64,000 nt of DNA. It comes from Rhodococcus triatomae BKS 15-14 (GTDB lineage Bacteria; Actinomycetota; Actinomycetes; Mycobacteriales; Mycobacteriaceae). This document shows positions 42,500-51,206 of the stretch, piece after piece. Below the pieces are notes generated by a model. That model saw only the letters and a list, made by a program, of their open reading frames with translations, did no database searches and was not told the DNA's origin. The DNA is taken from positions 1-64,000 of the forward strand of contig AODO01000020.1 of NCBI GenBank assembly GCA_000341795.1, read 5' to 3'. Position 1 is the first letter of the stretch; every line of letters starts with the position of its first letter. The translations under genes and the position numbers were made by a program.

Positions 42500-42877
42500 T
42501 CAGGCGGGCTGGTGCAGTGAGAGCACGTTTCCGTGCGGATCGCGGAACCAGGCGATGCGGGTGCCGTCCGGCGCTGTCCACGCCGAGCTGGCGTCCTGGT
42601 CCATGCCCTTGTAGTCGACGAACTCGATGCCACGGGAGCGCAGGTCGTCGACGGCGGCGTCGAGGTCGGCGCTGCGCCAGCCGAGCACCGTGTACCCGGC
42701 ATCGGGGACGGACTGGACGAGGGTGACGCGCAACGGCGCACCCCCGCCGCCGTCGAGGACGAGCGCGAAAGGGGTTCGTTCCCGCAGCGTCAGACCGAGC
42801 GTGTCGACGTAGAACATCGCCGAGACGTCCAGGTCGGTGCTGGGCACGAAGGCCACGAGTTCACCGGGGAATGTCAT
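42500..42877 (-). CDS. VOC family protein (glyoxalase/bleomycin-resistance-like)
   Basis: A 125-residue protein: VAFVPSTDLDVSAMFYVDTLGLTLRERTPFALVL (core DLDVSAMFYVDTLGLTL) and the C-terminal APDGTRIAWFRDPHGNVLSLHQ, where the DPHGN block carries the family metal ligand region. It is a single VOC module, so it likely dimerises. The substrate is unknown. It is divergent from the CoA-transferase gene at 43032. Confidence 0.84.
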   Translation of the reverse strand: MTFPGELVAFVPSTDLDVSAMFYVDTLGLTLRERTPFALVLDGGGGAPLRVTLVQSVPDAGYTVLGWRSADLDAAVDDLRSRGIEFVDYKGMDQDASSAWTAPDGTRIAWFRDPHGNVLSLHQPA

Positions 42878-42962
42878 GAATCCACTGTCCTCGGGCCGCT
42901 ACCCACGGGCAACAGGTGTCCCAATCGTGACCCGCGGCACACGCGCAACCAGGGAGAGGCTA

Positions 42963-42980
42963 ACTTAGCGGGTGTTAAGT
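42963..42980. promoter_or_regulatory. Inverted repeat ACTTA-N8-TAAGT upstream of the CoA-transferase gene
   Basis: Five-base perfect arms in an AT-richer patch 52 bases before the GTG at 43032. This may be an operator of a TetR-like regulator, or simply promoter sequence. No regulator was identified for it. Confidence 0.3.
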
Positions 42981-43031
42981 GCCACGGCACTGGACCGACG
43001 AACTGGCACGTACGACGAATCGAGGAGAATC

Positions 43032-44135
43032 GTGTCCGCAGAGAACTCCACCAGCAAGGGCGGCCCGCTCGCCGGAATCCGCGTCGTCGAACTCGCCGGC
43101 CTCGGCCCCGGGCCGCACGCCGCGACCCTGCTCGCCGACCTCGGCGCCGACGTCGTCCGCATCCAGCGGGCCGGACAGCTCCCCTCCCCCGACCGGCCGC
43201 GGGACCAGATTCTGCGTGGCCGCAGGATCTCGGAGGCGAACCTCAAGGATCCCGCCGACATCGAGAAGGTCCTCGGCCTTCTCGAGCGCGCCGACGTCCT
43301 CATCGAGGGCTTCCGTCCCGGCGTCACCGAGCGGATGGGCCTCGGCCCTGAGGTGGCGCTGGAGCGCAACCCGCGACTGGTGTACGGCCGGATGACCGGC
43401 TGGGGCCAGGAAGGCCCGCTGGCGCAGGCCGCGGGCCACGACATCAACTACATCTCGCTGACCGGCGTGCTGCACGCGATCGGCCGTGAGGGCGAGCGCC
43501 CGGTTCCGCCGTTGAACATGGTCGGCGACTTCGGTGGCGGCTCCATGTTCCTGATCTTCGGCATCCTCGCCGCCCTCGTCGAGCGGCAGACGTCCGGCAA
43601 GGGCCAGGTCGTCGACGCGGCGATGGTCGACGGCACCGCGGCTCTGTCGCACATGATCTGGTCCTTCCGAGGCGCCGGAGTGTGGTCGGACGAGCGTGGC
43701 ACCAACATGCTCGACACCGGTGCGCCCTACTACGACACCTACGAGACCTCCGACGGCAGGTACATGGCCGTCGGTGCGATCGAGCCGCAGTTCTACGCGG
43801 AGCTGCTACGTCTGCTCGAACTGGATCCGGCGGCGCTGCCCGCGCAGAACGACAAGGCCGCGTGGCCGGAGCTGCGCAAGGTGTTCACCGAGACGTTCCT
43901 GTCGAAGACCCGCGACGAGTGGTCGGCGATCTTCCTCGGCACCGACGCCTGCGCGTCGCCGGTGCTGACCTTCGCCGAGGCCCCGGAGAACGAGCACCTC
44001 GCCGCTCGCGGCACGCTCGTCGACCTCGACGGTGTCGTCCAGCACCGCCCCGCCCCCCGTTTCTCCCGCACCAACCCGGACCTGCCGTCGGCACCCGCGA
44101 CCGAGTCCACGGACCTCGGCGCCCTCTGGCGCTGA
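43032..44135 (+). CDS. CaiB/BaiF CoA-transferase family protein, alpha-methylacyl-CoA racemase type
   Basis: A 367-residue protein with [32 protein letters not shown] (core [15 protein letters not shown]), [14 protein letters not shown] and [27 protein letters not shown] (core YGRMTGWGQ), which is characteristic of alpha-methylacyl-CoA racemase (Mcr/AMACR), including His/Asp of the GHDINY site. It would epimerise 2-methyl-branched acyl-CoAs, as needed before beta-oxidation of sterol side chains or methyl-branched acids. The GTG at 43032 has GGAG six bases upstream. A terminator hairpin follows. Confidence 0.87.
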   Translation: MSAENSTSKGGPLAGIRVVELAGLGPGPHAATLLADLGADVVRIQRAGQLPSPDRPRDQILRGRRISEANLKDPADIEKVLGLLERADVLIEGFRPGVTERMGLGPEVALERNPRLVYGRMTGWGQEGPLAQAAGHDINYISLTGVLHAIGREGERPVPPLNMVGDFGGGSMFLIFGILAALVERQTSGKGQVVDAAMVDGTAALSHMIWSFRGAGVWSDERGTNMLDTGAPYYDTYETSDGRYMAVGAIEPQFYAELLRLLELDPAALPAQNDKAAWPELRKVFTETFLSKTRDEWSAIFLGTDACASPVLTFAEAPENEHLAARGTLVDLDGVVQHRPAPRFSRTNPDLPSAPATESTDLGALWR

Positions 44136-44142
44136 CCGCCTC

Positions 44143-44179
44143 GGTGCACTCGCGGACGCCGGTCGTCCGTGAGTGCACC
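44143..44179 (+). terminator. Terminator hairpin after the CoA-transferase gene
   Basis: An inverted repeat of about 16 bp (44143-44158 and 44164-44179), perfect apart from one G-U type position, with a five-base loop, begins eight bases after the stop codon. Confidence 0.65.
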
Positions 44180-44410
44180 GCCGGGCCCGTCCCTCGTGGT
44201 GGGATTCACGGCCCCACCATCCCGACGCCATCTCCACTGGACAACTCCACGCCGACCCCCGGCTCCCGTTCGCGGTCGCACTGCGTGCCCGCTGGGCGGG
44301 AGGATCCGATGTCCTCCCAGCTCACCCCGCCATAGCGTGGGCACATCGCTGGAGCCGCGACCCCCGGAACGAGTCCGGGCCGGAACGTCGCGCTCGTGGA
44401 AGGACATTCG

Positions 44411-46036
44411 GTGAACGAACAGGATTCGGCGGTCACGGGAACCGCACGGTACGACGTCGTCGTGATCGGCGCAGGCATCGCGGGTCTGTATGCCGTACAT
44501 CGTTTCCGTCAGCAGGGGCTGACGGTCCGCGCGTACGAGACCGCCTCCGGGGTGGGCGGGGTCTGGTACTGGAACCGCTACCCGGGCGCCCGCTGCGACG
44601 TCGAGTCCGTCGACTACTCGTACTCCTTCTCCCCCGAACTCGAACAGGAGTGGGACTGGAGCGAGAAGTACGCCACGCAGCCGGAGATCCTCGCCTACGT
44701 CAACCATGTCGCCGATCGCTTCGACCTGCGCCGCGACATCCAGTTCGACACCCGCGTCACCTCCGCCACCCTGGACGAGGACAGCCTCCGCTGGACGGTC
44801 CGCACCGACCGCGGCGACATCGTCACCGCCCGGTTCGTGGTCGTCGCGGCCGGACCGCTGTCGAACGCGAACACCCCCGACTTCGACGGTCTCGACACCT
44901 TCTCCGGAGACGTCGTCCACACCGCGCGGTGGCCGCACGAGGGTGTGGACTTCACCGGCAAGCGGGTCGGCGTGATCGGCACCGGGTCGTCGGGCATCCA
45001 GTCGATCCCGCACATCGCCGAGCAGGCCGACCGGTTGTTCGTCTTCCAGCGCTCCGCGAACTACAGCGTCCCCGCGGGCAATGCCCCGCTGGACGATGCC
45101 ACCCGTGCCGCGCAGAAGGCCGGGTACGCCGAGCGGCGCCGGCTGTCCTGGGAGTCCGGTGGCGGCTCCCCGCACCGCGCGTACCCCAAGCCGACGCTCG
45201 AGGCTTCCGAAGACGAACGCCGCGCTGCCTACGAGGAGCGCTGGAAGCTCGGCGGGGTCCTCTACTCCAAGACCTTCCCCGACCAGCTCACCGATCCGGC
45301 CGCGAACGCCAAGGCCCGCGAATTCTGGGAGGAGAAGGTGCGCGGCGTCATCGACGATCCTGCGACCGCCGAACTGCTCATCCCCGCAGATCACGCGATC
45401 GGCGCGAAGCGGATCGTCACCGACAGCGGCTACTACGAGACGTACAACCGCGACAACGTCGAACTGGTGGACCTCCGGTCCGCACCGATCGTCGGAATGG
45501 ACGAGGCCGGAATCACCACGACCGCTGCGCACTACGACCTCGACGTGATCGTCCTGGCCACCGGATTCGATGCCATGACGGGGTCGCTGTCGAAGCTGGA
45601 GATCGTCGGACGCGAGGGCCGTACCCTGGGCGAGAAGTGGGCGGCCGGCCCGGAGACCTACCTCGGTCTCGGTGTCGACGGGTTCCCGAACTTCTTCAAC
45701 CTCACCGGCCCGGGCAGCCCGTCCGTGCTCGCGAACATGGTGCTGCACTCCGAACTCCACGTCGACTGGGTCGCCGACGCCATCGCGCATCTCGACGCCC
45801 GCGGCGCGGCAGCGATCGAGGCCACGCCCGACGCCGTCGCCGAATGGGTGGACGAATGCCGTACCCGGGCGGAGTCGTCGCTGCTGAACACCGCGAACTC
45901 CTGGTACCTCGGCGCCAACATCCCCGGCCGCCCGCGGGTGTTCATGCCGTTCCTCGGTGGCTTCTCGACGTACCGCGAGATCATCGCGGAGGTGGCGGAG
46001 TCCGGTTACAAGGGCTTCGACGTCCACGCGCACTGA
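44411..46036 (+). CDS. Flavin-containing Baeyer-Villiger-type monooxygenase
   Basis: A 541-residue class B monooxygenase. FAD site VVVIGAGIAGLYAVHRF (about 16-32), GVGGVWYWNRYPGARCDVES, the BVMO fingerprint FSGDVVHTARWP (fits FxGxxxHTxxW) and the NADPH site GVIGTGSSGIQSIP. This is the cyclohexanone/cyclopentanone/steroid monooxygenase group, inserting oxygen next to a ketone to form an ester or lactone. The GTG at 44411 has AAGGA seven bases upstream; a GTG five codons earlier lacks one. It is likely part of the ketone/steroid catabolic cluster. Confidence 0.9.
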   Translation: MNEQDSAVTGTARYDVVVIGAGIAGLYAVHRFRQQGLTVRAYETASGVGGVWYWNRYPGARCDVESVDYSYSFSPELEQEWDWSEKYATQPEILAYVNHVADRFDLRRDIQFDTRVTSATLDEDSLRWTVRTDRGDIVTARFVVVAAGPLSNANTPDFDGLDTFSGDVVHTARWPHEGVDFTGKRVGVIGTGSSGIQSIPHIAEQADRLFVFQRSANYSVPAGNAPLDDATRAAQKAGYAERRRLSWESGGGSPHRAYPKPTLEASEDERRAAYEERWKLGGVLYSKTFPDQLTDPAANAKAREFWEEKVRGVIDDPATAELLIPADHAIGAKRIVTDSGYYETYNRDNVELVDLRSAPIVGMDEAGITTTAAHYDLDVIVLATGFDAMTGSLSKLEIVGREGRTLGEKWAAGPETYLGLGVDGFPNFFNLTGPGSPSVLANMVLHSELHVDWVADAIAHLDARGAAAIEATPDAVAEWVDECRTRAESSLLNTANSWYLGANIPGRPRVFMPFLGGFSTYREIIAEVAESGYKGFDVHAH

Positions 46037-46051
46037 CACGAGAATGCGGGT

Positions 46052-46078
46052 GGGGCCGGTCCTTTCGGGACCGGCCCC
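46052..46078. terminator. Bidirectional terminator between convergent BVMO and SDR genes
   Basis: An 11-bp perfect stem (46052-46062 and 46068-46078, arms GGGGCCGGTCC/GGACCGGCCCC) with a five-base loop, midway between the two stop codons. Confidence 0.75.
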
Positions 46079-46090
46079 ATCCGCTTTCGC

Positions 46091-46915
46091 TCAGTTGCGC
46101 CCGTCGAACAACGCGTCGGGGCGGAGTTGCTCACCCAGTACCCGGGCGCGCTTCGCGGCAAGCCGCTCGAACGACTCGGGGTGCGTGAGGATCCAGAACT
46201 CGTCCCGTGCGATGCCGTCGAACAGCAGCGTGGCGGCCACGTCCGGCGTCATGCCCTCCCGGATCTGTTCACGCCAGAACACGGTGTCGGCGGCGGTGCC
46301 CTCGTGAGCCGGGGCGTCCTCGAAGATCCGGGTGGCGACCTGCCCGGGGCTGAACACCGACACCGTGATCTGCGGGAAGACCTCGGCGCATTCGAGGTAG
46401 AGGCTCTCCGTCAGCGCCTGGACGCCGTGCTTGGATGCCGCGTACGCGGTCATCCGGGGAGTGATCGCGACGCCACCGACCGAGCACGTGTTGACGAGGT
46501 GCGAGCGCCGTGCGTCGGCTCCCATCCGCGGCACGAAGGATCGGATGCCGTGGAAGACGCCGAGCAGGTTGACGTCGATCACCCGCCGCCACTCGTCGGC
46601 GGGTACCTCCCAGGTGCGACCGAGCGATTCGAGGCCGGCGTTGTTCAGCAGCACCGCCACCTCGCCGAACTCGGTGTAGGCGGCGTCGGCGAGCGCGTCG
46701 ACCGCGGCCGCGTCCCGGACGTCGGTCGGTACGGCGAGGACCGCCGACCCGCGGGATCGCAGGTCGGCGGCGACGGAGTCGAGGCGCTCGGCTGCGACGT
46801 CGGCGAGCACGACGTTCATCCCGATCGCAGCGGCGCGCCGTGCCGCGGACTCGCCGATTCCACTGCCTGCCCCGGTCACGACCGCCGTGCGGCCGCGAAG
46901 TTCGTCGAGTTCCAC
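46091..46915 (-). CDS. Short-chain dehydrogenase/reductase
   Basis: A 274-residue classical SDR: cofactor motif TGAGSGIGESAARR (about 15-28), NNAG near 92-95, catalytic Ser in NTCSVGG and YAASK. Asp after the second strand (LADVAAERLDS) favours NAD+. It has a C-terminal extension FDGIARDEFWILTHPESFERL seen in steroid/alcohol-cluster SDRs. The GTG at 46915 has GGGGAA five bases upstream and lies 11 bases after the stop of the next SDR gene, so the three SDR genes form one minus-strand operon. Confidence 0.87.
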   Translation of the reverse strand: MELDELRGRTAVVTGAGSGIGESAARRAAAIGMNVVLADVAAERLDSVAADLRSRGSAVLAVPTDVRDAAAVDALADAAYTEFGEVAVLLNNAGLESLGRTWEVPADEWRRVIDVNLLGVFHGIRSFVPRMGADARRSHLVNTCSVGGVAITPRMTAYAASKHGVQALTESLYLECAEVFPQITVSVFSPGQVATRIFEDAPAHEGTAADTVFWREQIREGMTPDVAATLLFDGIARDEFWILTHPESFERLAAKRARVLGEQLRPDALFDGRN

Positions 46916-46926
46916 TGTTCCCCTGT

Positions 46927-47760
46927 CTATTTCACGCAGTGACCGGCGTCCACGGGCAACGTGACGCCGGTGATGTAGCGGGACTCGTCGGACGCGAGGA
47001 ACACGCTCGCGTTCGCGATGTCCTCCGGTTCGATCATCGCGACCGGCAGCAGGTGCATCGACCGGGTCCCCGCCTCGAACTGTTCCTGCGTCGGCTCGGC
47101 AACGCCGGGGCAGAACGTCCGCATCGTGGATTCGTTCTGGATCATCGGCGTCCGCGTGTTCGCCGGATGGATCGTGTTGACGCGGACGTTGTACGGGGCG
47201 AGCTCGTTCGCGAGGGACTTCATGAGGCCGACGACGCCGTGCTTGGCTGCGGTGTAGTGCCCCACGCTCACCAGCCCGCGCAGACCCGCGATGGAGCTGA
47301 TCATCACGATCGAGCCGCCGCGGCCACCGTCGACGATGTGCGGGATGCCCGCCTTGCAGGTACGCCACACACCGGTGAGGTTGACGTCGAGCATCGTCTG
47401 CCACCGCTCTGCAGGCATGTCGACGGCAGACCCGGAGGAGCTGATCCCGGCGGTCGCGCACACGACGTCGAGCCGGCCGAGCGCGTCGACGCCCGAGTCG
47501 ACCGCGGCGGCGAGCGCCTGCCGGTCACGGACGTCGACCTCGAACGCGCTGATCGTGCGACCGAGCGCCTCCACCTGCCGGACCGTCTCCGCGAGGTCCT
47601 CCGACGACGCCCCCGGTGTGGTGGAGTGCTCGACGGGTGCGCAGACGTCCACGGCGATGACGTCGGCGCCCTCCTGCGCGAAGCGCACCGCCTGAGCACG
47701 ACCGATGCCACGCGCGGCGCCGGTGACCAGTGCGACCTTGCCTTCGAGACGTCCGTTCAT
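46927..47760 (-). CDS. Mycofactocin-type short-chain dehydrogenase
   Basis: A 277-residue SDR with GAARGIGRAQAVRFAQEG, AGISSSG, ISSIAG and YTAAK. After the second strand it has the insertion VDVCAPVEHSTTPGASSEDL followed by AETVRQVEALGR, typical of mycofactocin-coupled SDRs (TIGR03971), which hold NAD tightly and pass electrons to the peptide-derived cofactor mycofactocin. Substrates of the family are alcohols, including steroid or terpenoid types. It overlaps the next SDR gene by one base. No mycofactocin biosynthesis gene is in the window. Confidence 0.85.
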   Translation of the reverse strand: MNGRLEGKVALVTGAARGIGRAQAVRFAQEGADVIAVDVCAPVEHSTTPGASSEDLAETVRQVEALGRTISAFEVDVRDRQALAAAVDSGVDALGRLDVVCATAGISSSGSAVDMPAERWQTMLDVNLTGVWRTCKAGIPHIVDGGRGGSIVMISSIAGLRGLVSVGHYTAAKHGVVGLMKSLANELAPYNVRVNTIHPANTRTPMIQNESTMRTFCPGVAEPTQEQFEAGTRSMHLLPVAMIEPEDIANASVFLASDESRYITGVTLPVDAGHCVK

Positions 47761-48569
47761 CACGCCACCTTCTGAGATTGACCGGCGTCGACGACCATCT
47801 GCAGGCCGGTGACGTACCGGGATTCGTCCGATGCCAGGAACAGCACCGCATTGCTCACGTCGACCGGCTCCACCCACGGCACGGGGAGCAGCATCCGCTG
47901 CGAGAGCACCTCGGCGACGTCGGCCTCGGTCGGGTTCGCGAGGTCGGGGCGCAGACGGGCGAACGTGGCCGGGTTGATGGTCATGGGTGTCGCCACCGCA
48001 CCGGGGTGGATCGTGTTGACGCGGATCGACCGCGCGCCCAGTTCGTTCGCGAGTGTCTTGGCGAGACCGGCGATCGCGTGCTTGGCCGCCGAGTAGTGCG
48101 ACGCTCCCGGGACTGCCTTGATCGCGGCGGTGGAACCGACGAGCACGACGGAGCCGCCGGCCGGATTCAGCTCGGCGACACCGGCCTTGACGGTGTGCCA
48201 GGTTCCGGTGAGGTTCACGTCGATCGACCGGTTCCACACGTCGTCGTCGATGGTCCACGACGGCCCGGGGTTGTCGCAGATCCCGGCGTTGGCGACCACG
48301 GTGTCGAGCGGGCCGAGCACGCGGACCCCGGCCTGTACGGCACCGGTGAGCGCGTCGAGGTCCCGGACGTCGGCGGCGCCCGTCACCGCACGGCGGCCCA
48401 GCTCGGTCACAAGTCGGGCGGTCTCCGCCAGGTCCGCCTCGGACCGTTCCCCCGGGACGTCGATCACGAGCACGTCCGCGCCCTCCTCCGCGAGACGGAC
48501 CGCGTGCGTACGCCCCATTCCCTTGCCTGCGCCCGTGACGAGCACGACCTTTCCGGCCATTCGAGTCAT
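47760..48569 (-). CDS. Mycofactocin-type short-chain dehydrogenase
   Basis: A 269-residue SDR close to its neighbour: GAGKGMGRTHAVRLAEEG, then the insert VIDVPGERSEADLAETARLV, which is shorter than in the 46927 gene, ANAGICDN, GSTAAIK and YSAAK. The C-terminal YVTGLQMVVDAGQSQK is family-typical. It is the first gene of the three-SDR operon and is divergent from kshA. A GC-rich hairpin lies 15 bases upstream of its ATG. It probably oxidises a hydroxyl group of the catabolic substrate. Confidence 0.83.
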   Translation of the reverse strand: MTRMAGKVVLVTGAGKGMGRTHAVRLAEEGADVLVIDVPGERSEADLAETARLVTELGRRAVTGAADVRDLDALTGAVQAGVRVLGPLDTVVANAGICDNPGPSWTIDDDVWNRSIDVNLTGTWHTVKAGVAELNPAGGSVVLVGSTAAIKAVPGASHYSAAKHAIAGLAKTLANELGARSIRVNTIHPGAVATPMTINPATFARLRPDLANPTEADVAEVLSQRMLLPVPWVEPVDVSNAVLFLASDESRYVTGLQMVVDAGQSQKVA

Positions 48570-48583
48570 GTTTCGTTCCTTTC

Positions 48584-48619
48584 GCCCGGCGCGACGCTAG
48601 CCACCGAATCGCGCCGGGC
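48584..48619. promoter_or_regulatory. Perfect 11-bp inverted repeat in the kshA/SDR divergent region
   Basis: Arms GCCCGGCGCGA/TCGCGCCGGGC (48584-48594 and 48609-48619), 14-base loop, ending 15 bases upstream of the SDR start. In the SDR transcript this would be a strong leader hairpin just before a GAAAGGAA ribosome site. Confidence 0.45.
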
Positions 48620-48629
48620 AGCAGTGGTT

Positions 48630-48646
48630 CTCCCACGTGATGGGAG
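48630..48646. promoter_or_regulatory. Candidate operator CTCCC-N7-GGGAG (site A)
   Basis: A perfect five-base-arm inverted repeat between the divergent SDR and kshA genes. The same arms and spacing occur at 53950-53966 and 60639-60655, both in promoter regions of the same catabolic cluster. Confidence 0.5.
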
Positions 48647-48776
48647 GCACAGAAGCCCCGTGGTCTCGTTCGGAAGCAGGGTTCCATCCAGCGGGAAAGC
48701 CTCTTACCCATCGGTCGGGACGCCGAGTTCCATGAGGCACATCACAGGACAGCCCCCTGATGGCACGGAGGAACAC

Positions 48777-49955
48777 ATGTCGCTCGCCACCACACCAACG
48801 AACAGTTCGGCCGACAACGACGAGGTCCGCGAGATCGAGGCCGCGGCGGCCCCGGCGCGGTTCGCCCGCGGCTGGCACTGCATCGGACTCCTGCGGGACT
48901 TCCGGGACGGTCAACCGCACGCGATCGAGGCGTTCGGCACCAAGCTCGTCGTCTTCGCCGACAGCGCGGGCAAGCTGAACGTTCTCGACGCCTACTGCAG
49001 GCACATGGGCGGCGACCTCAGCCAGGGCACCGTCAAGGGCGACTCGATCGCGTGCCCGTTCCACGACTGGCGCTGGGGTGGCAACGGCAAGTGCACCGAC
49101 ATCCCCTACGCCCGCCGGGTGCCGCCGCTCGCCCGCACCCGTGCGTGGACGACCCTGGAGAAGAACGGGCAACTGTACGTCTGGAACGACCCGCAGGGCA
49201 ACAAGCCGCCGGCCGACGTGACCATCCCGGACATCGAGGGCTACGGCAGCGACGAGTGGACCGACTGGAGCTGGAAGACCTTGCGGATCAAGGGTTCCCA
49301 CTGCCGTGAGATCGTGGACAACGTCGTCGACATGGCGCACTTCTTCTACATCCACTACTCGTTCCCCCGCTACTTCAAGAACGTCTTCGAGGGCCACACC
49401 GCGACGCAGTACATGCACTCGACCGGCCGCGAGGACGTCATCTCCGGCACCAACTACGACGACCCCAACGCCGAGCTGCGTTCGGAGGCGACGTACTTCG
49501 GCCCGTCGTACATGATCGACTGGCTCGAGTCGGATGCGAACGGTCAGACCATCGAGACCGTCCTCATCAACTGCCATTACCCGGTCAGCAACGACGAGTT
49601 CGTGCTGCAGTACGGCGCGATCGTCAAGAAGCTGCCGGGCCTGTCGGACGAGATGGCGGCGGGGATGGCCGCCCAGTTCGCCGAGGGCGTCGAGACGGGC
49701 TTCGAACAGGACGTCGCGATCTGGCAGAACAAGGCACCCATCGACAACCCGCTGCTGTCCGAGGAGGACGGCCCCGTGTACCAGCTGCGGCGCTGGTACA
49801 AGCAGTTCTACGTGGACGTCGAGGACATCACCGAGGACATGACCACGCGGTTCGAATTCGAGATCGACACCACCCGGGCCGTGTCGAGCTGGCAGCAGGA
49901 AGTCGACGAGAACGTCGCCCGCCAGGCCGAGAGCTCCGGCGCGGCGAACTCGTGA
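48777..49955 (+). CDS. kshA: 3-ketosteroid 9-alpha-hydroxylase oxygenase component (KshA-type Rieske oxygenase)
   Basis: A 392-residue Rieske oxygenase. The [2Fe-2S] site is Cys74-x-His76 and Cys93-x2-His96. The mononuclear iron site lies in DNVVDMAHFFYIHYSFP (Asp185, His188, His193), a stretch that is characteristic of KshA. The late motif EEDGPVYQLRRWYKQFYVDVED also fits. KshA hydroxylates C9 of 3-ketosteroids, opening ring B after KstD action, with electrons from KshB; no KshB gene is present here. The ATG at 48777 has GGAGGAA just upstream. Genomes often carry several KshA paralogues with different substrates. Confidence 0.9.
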   Translation: MSLATTPTNSSADNDEVREIEAAAAPARFARGWHCIGLLRDFRDGQPHAIEAFGTKLVVFADSAGKLNVLDAYCRHMGGDLSQGTVKGDSIACPFHDWRWGGNGKCTDIPYARRVPPLARTRAWTTLEKNGQLYVWNDPQGNKPPADVTIPDIEGYGSDEWTDWSWKTLRIKGSHCREIVDNVVDMAHFFYIHYSFPRYFKNVFEGHTATQYMHSTGREDVISGTNYDDPNAELRSEATYFGPSYMIDWLESDANGQTIETVLINCHYPVSNDEFVLQYGAIVKKLPGLSDEMAAGMAAQFAEGVETGFEQDVAIWQNKAPIDNPLLSEEDGPVYQLRRWYKQFYVDVEDITEDMTTRFEFEIDTTRAVSSWQQEVDENVARQAESSGAANS

Positions 49956-49981
49956 CCACACGATCAGAAGGAAACACCAGC

Positions 49982-51163
49982 ATGAGCTACGAAGTTCTCG
50001 CCCGTATCGAGGCGTCCGCGGACGACATCTTCCTCGAGGGCATCGAGGCGGAGCGGATCGGCAAGGTCGCCGACGCGACCGCCAAGCGGATGAAGGAGGC
50101 CGGCTCCATCCGGATGCTCCAGCCGAAGGAGCACGGCGGCCAGGAGGTGCACCCCCGCGAGTTCGCCGAGACCGTCATGCGCATGGCGTCGCTGAACCCG
50201 TCGGCAGGCTGGGTGCACGGCATCGTGGGCGTCCACCCGTGGCAGTTGGCGTTCGCCGATCCCAGGGTCCAGCAGGAGGTCTGGGGTCAGGACCAGGACA
50301 CCTGGATCGCGTCGCCGTACATGCCCGCCGGCCTGTGCGTGCCGGTGGACGGCGGATACAAGTTCTCCGGCAAGTGGTCGTTCTCGTCGGGAACCGACCA
50401 CTGCGACTGGGCATTCCTCGGCGCCATGGCGTGCAATCCCGACGGCAGCATGGAGATGCCGCCCCGCATGCTGCACGTCATCATCCCCCGTACCGACTAC
50501 GAGATCATCGAGGACTCGTGGGACGTGATGGGCCTGCGCGGCACCGGGTCCAAGGACCTCGTCGTCAAGGACGCGTTCGTGCCGTCCTACCGAGTCATGG
50601 ACGGCGACGAGGTCATCGACGGCACCGCGGTGCGGGCGTACGGACGCACCGAAACGCTGTACCTGATGCCGTGGTCCACGATGTTCCCGCTCGGCATCAC
50701 CTCGGCGACGATCGGCATCTGCGAGGGCCTCCTGCAGCACGCCAACGAGTACCAGCGCGAGCGCATCAATCCGCAGGGCACCGCCGTCAAGGACGACCCG
50801 TACTCGATGTTCGCGATCGGCGAGGCCACCGCGAAGCTGCAGTCCGCCCGGGATTCGTTGCTCGCCAACGTCGATCGCATGTGGGATCTGGTGGACGCCG
50901 GGAAGACCCCGACGTTCGAGCAGCGCGCCGCCGGCCGCGAGACCCAGGTGAACGCGGCCTGGCAGGCCGTCACGGCGATCGATCAGGTCTACGCACGGTG
51001 CGGTGGCAACGCACTGCGGATGGACAAGCCGATGCAGCGCTTCTGGCGTGACGCGCACGCGGGCCTGCACCACGCGATCCACGTACCCGGCACGGTGTAC
51101 CACGCCGCGACGTTGAGCGGACTGGGCGTCGACCCGCAGGGCCCGCTCCGCGCGATGATCTGA
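49982..51163 (+). CDS. HsaA-like flavin-dependent hydroxylase (acyl-CoA dehydrogenase fold)
   Basis: A 393-residue protein of the group D flavin monooxygenases. Blocks shared with HsaA: SIRMLQPKEHGGQEV, LNPSAGWVHGIVGVHPWQLA, GKWSFSSGTDHCDWAFLGA, DVMGLRGTGSKDLVVKDAFVP and RFWRDAHAGLHHA. HsaA uses FMNH2 from HsaB to hydroxylate the secosteroid phenol 3-HSA to a catechol; no HsaB gene is seen. The ATG at 49982 has AGAAGGAAA upstream. It lies between kshA and the HsaC-like gene, giving the expected order of reactions. Confidence 0.85.
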   Translation: MSYEVLARIEASADDIFLEGIEAERIGKVADATAKRMKEAGSIRMLQPKEHGGQEVHPREFAETVMRMASLNPSAGWVHGIVGVHPWQLAFADPRVQQEVWGQDQDTWIASPYMPAGLCVPVDGGYKFSGKWSFSSGTDHCDWAFLGAMACNPDGSMEMPPRMLHVIIPRTDYEIIEDSWDVMGLRGTGSKDLVVKDAFVPSYRVMDGDEVIDGTAVRAYGRTETLYLMPWSTMFPLGITSATIGICEGLLQHANEYQRERINPQGTAVKDDPYSMFAIGEATAKLQSARDSLLANVDRMWDLVDAGKTPTFEQRAAGRETQVNAAWQAVTAIDQVYARCGGNALRMDKPMQRFWRDAHAGLHHAIHVPGTVYHAATLSGLGVDPQGPLRAMI

Positions 51164-51206
51164 CCCCGCCGAATCCAACCACTCGAATCGACAACGGAGA
51201 CACACA

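Noticed and set aside
43793-46039. A 748-codon minus-strand open frame
   Set aside because: Antisense to the Mcr-type and BVMO genes, whose products have clear motifs; the frame shows no domain.
48570-48776. KstR or KstR2 operator upstream of kshA
   Set aside because: I found no TNNAAC-N2-GTTNNA-like or CAAG-N2-CTTG-like palindrome in the divergent region, so control by KstR is not supported.
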